In this document: in pieces, positions 5,370-8,266 of the stretch
Layout of the letters: every line of letters begins with the position of its first letter
How positions within the stretch are numbered: the stretch's first letter is position 1
From: Gammaproteobacteria bacterium UBA3498
Lineage (GTDB): Bacteria > Pseudomonadota > Gammaproteobacteria > Pseudomonadales > Pseudohongiellaceae
DNA: 8,266 nucleotides
Direction of reading: 5' to 3'
Assembly: GCA_002377605.1 (NCBI GenBank)
Contig: DFQD01000204.1
Span: 500 to 8,765, forward strand
Program-made: the position numbers and the translations under genes
The notes under the pieces: generated by a model
Database searches by the model: none
What the model was told of the DNA's origin: nothing
Seen by the model: only the letters and a program-made list of their open reading frames with translations

Positions 5370-7586
5370 ATGAAAATGAATAGAAGACGTTTTATTTTAG
5401 CCAGTGCTATCGCCGGAGGTGGCGTATTAATTGGATACTCCGCGACGCGACCGAGTAGACATCGCCGCGCCAATAAAGAATTAGTTCAAGGCCCAGAAAG
5501 ATTTATTAGTTCCTTTATTAAGATCGATCCGAGTAATGACATCACAATATATATACCCCACTCGGAAATGGGCCAGGGCATCCACACTTCCTTATCTATG
5601 ATGGCAGCAGATGAATTAGATGCAGCCTGGGAAGATGTGATTATTGAACAAGCTCCAGCAATAGATTTATTTGCCAATGGCGATCTCGTGAAAGGCTTCG
5701 CGGGAGAATTTGGTGTGCCGAGTTTCTTAATGGGATTGGTGAACGTTAGTTCTTTCTCTGTAGCTGAATTAATGAATTTACAAACTACCGGAGGAAGTAC
5801 TTCTATTCGCTACACTGGTGAGTATGCAATGCGAACGGCGGGTGCAGCAGCTCGAGAAATGCTTATTGCTGCGGCAGCGAATCGTTGGAGCGTATCGTCA
5901 ACAGAGTTAACTACTGAACTCAGCTACGTACAACATAATGCGTCGGGTCGTTCTCTAAGATTTGGTGAGCTGGCGGCAGATGCAGCATTGTTAGAGCCCC
6001 CAGAGAATCCTTCATTAAAGGATCGCTCGCAATTCAACATTATGGGAAGAGCGATTTCACGAAATGATATTCCCGCGAAAGTTGATGGATCTGCGATGTA
6101 TGGCCTGGATGCCCACAGCGATGACATGCTTTACGCAGCAATTAAGCTTACCCCTGTTTTTGGCACCAAGCTGCTATCAGTGGATGCGTCAGAAGCATTA
6201 GCGCAGCGAGGAGTTAAGCGTGTCATTGAACTAGAAGATTCCGTTGCAGTGGTCGCAGATAACTATTGGCGAGCAAAGAAAGCATTAGAACTGGTTAACG
6301 CAACATTTGAAGAATCTGAATTTGATAAAGTTTCGAGTGCAGATATAGCTGCGCGTTTTGATCGTGAGCTTGCCGAGAGTAATGGCAGTACCGATAAGGA
6401 AGTCGGGGACACGGAAGCCGCGTTAGAAGAAGCGGCTGATGTTATCGAGGCGAGTTATCGTGTGCCCTATCTTGCGCACGCTGCTATGGAACCGATGAAT
6501 TGCACTGTACATTTTCAAGGTGATCATGCCGATATGTGGACCAGTACACAAGATGCTCTTGGTATGAGAGGAAGAGTTGCAAGTGTCGCTGGTTTACCTG
6601 AAGAAAACGTAACCTTTCATCAGACTTATTGTGGTGGTGGCTATGGGCGTAGATTACCATTTAACTGGAACATGATTGATCACGCCACATTAATCGCTAA
6701 AGAATTTGATGTGCCCGTTAAAACTATTTTCAGTCGCGAAGATGATATGCAGCAGGATTATTATCGTCCTGCTGTACATAATAATTTCAAAGCAGCATTC
6801 GATACGAATAACAAAGTTATTGCCTGGCATAGTCGCTTTACTGGCCCCATTCAGGTTCCGGGCGCATCCCATATTGCTTATGACATTGAGAATCAATCCA
6901 TTAGAGTTGTTGATGGGGATTCTCATGTTCCGATCGCTGCATGGCGAAGTGTTGATCATTCTCAACAAACTTTCTTTATTGAATCCTTTATGGATGAGAT
7001 CGCCCATCGTGTGGGAATGAACCCTTATCAAATGCGCATGGGTTTGTTGCAGGAACATCCACGTCATCGCAAGGTACTAGAAGTTGCGGCAGAAGCCGCA
7101 GGATATGGCCAAAACTTACCGGATGGTCATGCCTTGGGTATCGCTGTACAGGAAAGCTTCGGCAGTTTTGTTGCTGAAATTGCAGAGGTTTCAATGGGTG
7201 AAGAAAATCAGCCTATTGTGCACAAGGTAACCTGTGCCGTCGATTGTGGCTGGGCGGTAAACCCGGATACTGTGGAAGCGCAAATCGAAAGCGGCATTAT
7301 TTTCGGTTTGACCGCAGCAATGTACGGTGAAATCACAATCGAAAATGGAAGAGTAGCTCAAGGCAACTTCCCTGATTATGAAATGGTAAGAATGGCGACT
7401 TCACCGGAAATTGAAGTACACATCGTTGAGTCGGGAGAGACTTTAGGCGGATTAGGTGAACCTGCTACACCGCCGATTGCCGCAGCAGTTACCAATGCTA
7501 TCTACATTCTTACCGGACAAAGAGTACGAGAACTTCCAATTAAGAATCACGATTTCTCGCGTTCGAATCCGGTCGCACAAGTTTGA
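5370..7586 (+). CDS. Tat-exported molybdopterin large subunit, xanthine dehydrogenase family (IorB-like)
   Basis: A 738-residue catalytic subunit, matching IorB-type length. It starts MKMNRRRFILASAIAGGGVL, a twin-arginine signal with a short hydrophobic stretch, so the folded complex is probably periplasmic. Domains: first cofactor-binding part (about 42-230) with HSEMGQGIHTSLSMMAADEL; a/b-hammerhead (about 232-318) beginning RNDIPAKVDGSAMYGLD; then the main cofactor-binding part with YLAHAAMEPMNC (367-378), CGGGYGRRLP (421-430), AAWRSVDHS (523-531) and the catalytic-glutamate motif GGLGEPATPP (693-702, Glu697). The AWRS form and Tat leader separate it from CO dehydrogenase (AYRGAGR) and cytosolic xanthine dehydrogenase and place it with isoquinoline 1-oxidoreductase/aldehyde dehydrogenase beta subunits. 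It hydroxylates an aldehyde or N-heterocycle with water; the substrate cannot be told. ATG 5370 is preceded by AGGGGG; longer readings into the upstream gene lack support. No FAD subunit is present. Confidence 0.93.
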   Translation: MKMNRRRFILASAIAGGGVLIGYSATRPSRHRRANKELVQGPERFISSFIKIDPSNDITIYIPHSEMGQGIHTSLSMMAADELDAAWEDVIIEQAPAIDLFANGDLVKGFAGEFGVPSFLMGLVNVSSFSVAELMNLQTTGGSTSIRYTGEYAMRTAGAAAREMLIAAAANRWSVSSTELTTELSYVQHNASGRSLRFGELAADAALLEPPENPSLKDRSQFNIMGRAISRNDIPAKVDGSAMYGLDAHSDDMLYAAIKLTPVFGTKLLSVDASEALAQRGVKRVIELEDSVAVVADNYWRAKKALELVNATFEESEFDKVSSADIAARFDRELAESNGSTDKEVGDTEAALEEAADVIEASYRVPYLAHAAMEPMNCTVHFQGDHADMWTSTQDALGMRGRVASVAGLPEENVTFHQTYCGGGYGRRLPFNWNMIDHATLIAKEFDVPVKTIFSREDDMQQDYYRPAVHNNFKAAFDTNNKVIAWHSRFTGPIQVPGASHIAYDIENQSIRVVDGDSHVPIAAWRSVDHSQQTFFIESFMDEIAHRVGMNPYQMRMGLLQEHPRHRKVLEVAAEAAGYGQNLPDGHALGIAVQESFGSFVAEIAEVSMGEENQPIVHKVTCAVDCGWAVNPDTVEAQIESGIIFGLTAAMYGEITIENGRVAQGNFPDYEMVRMATSPEIEVHIVESGETLGGLGEPATPPIAAAVTNAIYILTGQRVRELPIKNHDFSRSNPVAQV

Positions 7587-7640
7587 AAATTAGCCTTATT
7601 ACAGAACTGGTGCTTTTCCTGCTTGTGAGAAAATCCCTTC

Positions 7641-8207
7641 GTGCTGGTTCTTAGCCTTGGCTTGATCGTCTTCATCTTGCCCCATCTTCTGCGAGAATTT
7701 GGCTTACGAGATAGGCTAAGGAATGACCTTTTAGGGATTGGCCCCTATAGGGGAATACATTCCCTGCTCTCCTTTTTTGGACTGGGATTGATTATCTGGG
7801 GAAAGTCTATTGCTCCTTTCGTGATGATTTGGGAACCACCATTCGAACTGCGTTACCTCTCATCCATATTCATGATTCCTGTATTCATCCTAGCAGTGGC
7901 TGGCAACATTCCCATGTCCTTTTTGCGCTGGCAACTAAGAAACCCCATGTTGTTGGGGGTTATAATTTGGGGAATCGCCCATCTCTGGGCAAATGGAGAC
8001 CTGGCATCGATACTTCTCTTTGGAAGTTTTACTCTCTGGGCCGGCCTAAAATTTGTAAAATTGCGCGGCAATGCAACACCAACTAGTGAACTTGAACTAA
8101 GTTGGTTGTGGCGAGATTTGGTAGCAGTCGTTGCCGGTTCAATTCTTTACTTCATCATTTATGTAAGCCACGGGCAGTTATTTGGAGTCGGTCTTGCGAT
8201 TAGCTAA
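7641..8207 (+). CDS. NnrU-family polytopic membrane protein
   Basis: A 188-residue protein, typical NnrU length, with about six hydrophobic segments (roughly 1-17, 38-60, 72-92, 102-117, 119-138, 158-186). Family landmarks are the helix-2 region YRGIHSLLSFFGLGLIIWG, the hallmark NPMLLGVIIWGIAHLWANGD (101-120), LLFGSFTLWA, and the C-terminal YVSHGQLFGV. NnrU was named from denitrification clusters, and the family is homologous to plant zeta-carotene isomerase Z-ISO, a haem-dependent membrane enzyme; the bacterial biochemical role is unsettled. His15, His40, His114 and His177 are candidate haem ligands (inference). The start is GTG 7641: an in-frame stop (7626-7628) lies just upstream, and the N-terminus then fits the family. 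It lies 54 bases after the large subunit with no terminator between, so it is probably co-transcribed. No nitrite or NO reductase gene is in the window. Confidence 0.85.
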   Translation: MLVLSLGLIVFILPHLLREFGLRDRLRNDLLGIGPYRGIHSLLSFFGLGLIIWGKSIAPFVMIWEPPFELRYLSSIFMIPVFILAVAGNIPMSFLRWQLRNPMLLGVIIWGIAHLWANGDLASILLFGSFTLWAGLKFVKLRGNATPTSELELSWLWRDLVAVVAGSILYFIIYVSHGQLFGVGLAIS

Positions 8208-8237
8208 TTTCAGAATCTTCTCACTCAATTTTTTGTT

Positions 8238-8259
8238 GATTGTTTCAAGCAATCTTTTT
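8238..8259 (+). terminator. weak candidate intrinsic terminator after the nnrU-like gene
   Basis: GATTG (8238-8242) pairs with CAATC (8250-8254), extended by one T-G pair, around a five-base loop, and is followed at once by five T (8255-8259). The stem is short and AT-rich, so it would be weak. It sits about 30 bases after the stop of the membrane protein gene, where the operon's end would be expected. Confidence 0.35.
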
Positions 8260-8266
8260 GCGCAGG

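Noticed and set aside
7560..7576. GTTCGAATCC, resembling a tRNA T-arm
   Set aside because: It lies inside the large-subunit coding sequence and there is no acceptor stem, D-arm or anticodon arm around it.

Overview
The window looks like a piece of a gammaproteobacterial chromosome, probably from a marine or otherwise environmental heterotroph. This is inferred from moderate GC, Gram-negative envelope genes (a DUF481 outer-membrane-type protein, a lipoprotein, a TraB/GumN-like exported protein) and an ftsZ-derived scrap whose residues resemble gammaproteobacterial FtsZ. I cannot name a genus. I see no transposase, integrase, CRISPR array, tRNA or rRNA.

Layout: (1) 1-677, + strand: the 3' part of a DUF481 (YdiY-like) exported beta-barrel gene, cut by the window edge. 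(2) 678-1166: about 490 bases with no convincing intact gene, holding an inverted repeat and a coding-like but frame-broken stretch that may be a decayed gene. (3) 1167-1724, + strand: a small exported TPR protein, ending at a strong bidirectional terminator shared with the convergent gene. (4) 1781-2140, - strand: a 119-residue lipoprotein carrying a single compact beta-rich domain. (5) 2374-3246, - strand: an exported TraB/GumN-like (TIKI-fold) protein. (6) 3462-4631, - strand: an iron-containing alcohol dehydrogenase family member with an altered metal site. (7) 4632-4884: a divergent intergenic region in which I recognise a fragment of ftsZ on the - strand. (8) 4885-8207, + strand: a likely operon of a two-[2Fe-2S] small subunit, a Tat-exported molybdopterin large subunit of the isoquinoline 1-oxidoreductase (IorAB) type, and an NnrU-family membrane protein.

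How the genes may work together (inference): the IorAB-type enzyme would oxidise an aldehyde or N-heterocycle on the periplasmic side and pass electrons through two [2Fe-2S] clusters to a respiratory acceptor, since no FAD subunit is encoded. The divergent alcohol dehydrogenase could act on a related alcohol/aldehyde in the cytoplasm. NnrU is a polytopic membrane protein of the NnrU/Z-ISO family and may serve the respiratory or haem side. The other genes appear to be independent envelope functions.

The most unusual observation is the ftsZ scrap between the two divergent metabolic units. It covers about 30 codons including the GTP-binding T3-loop region, and is clearly unrelated to the genes on either side.
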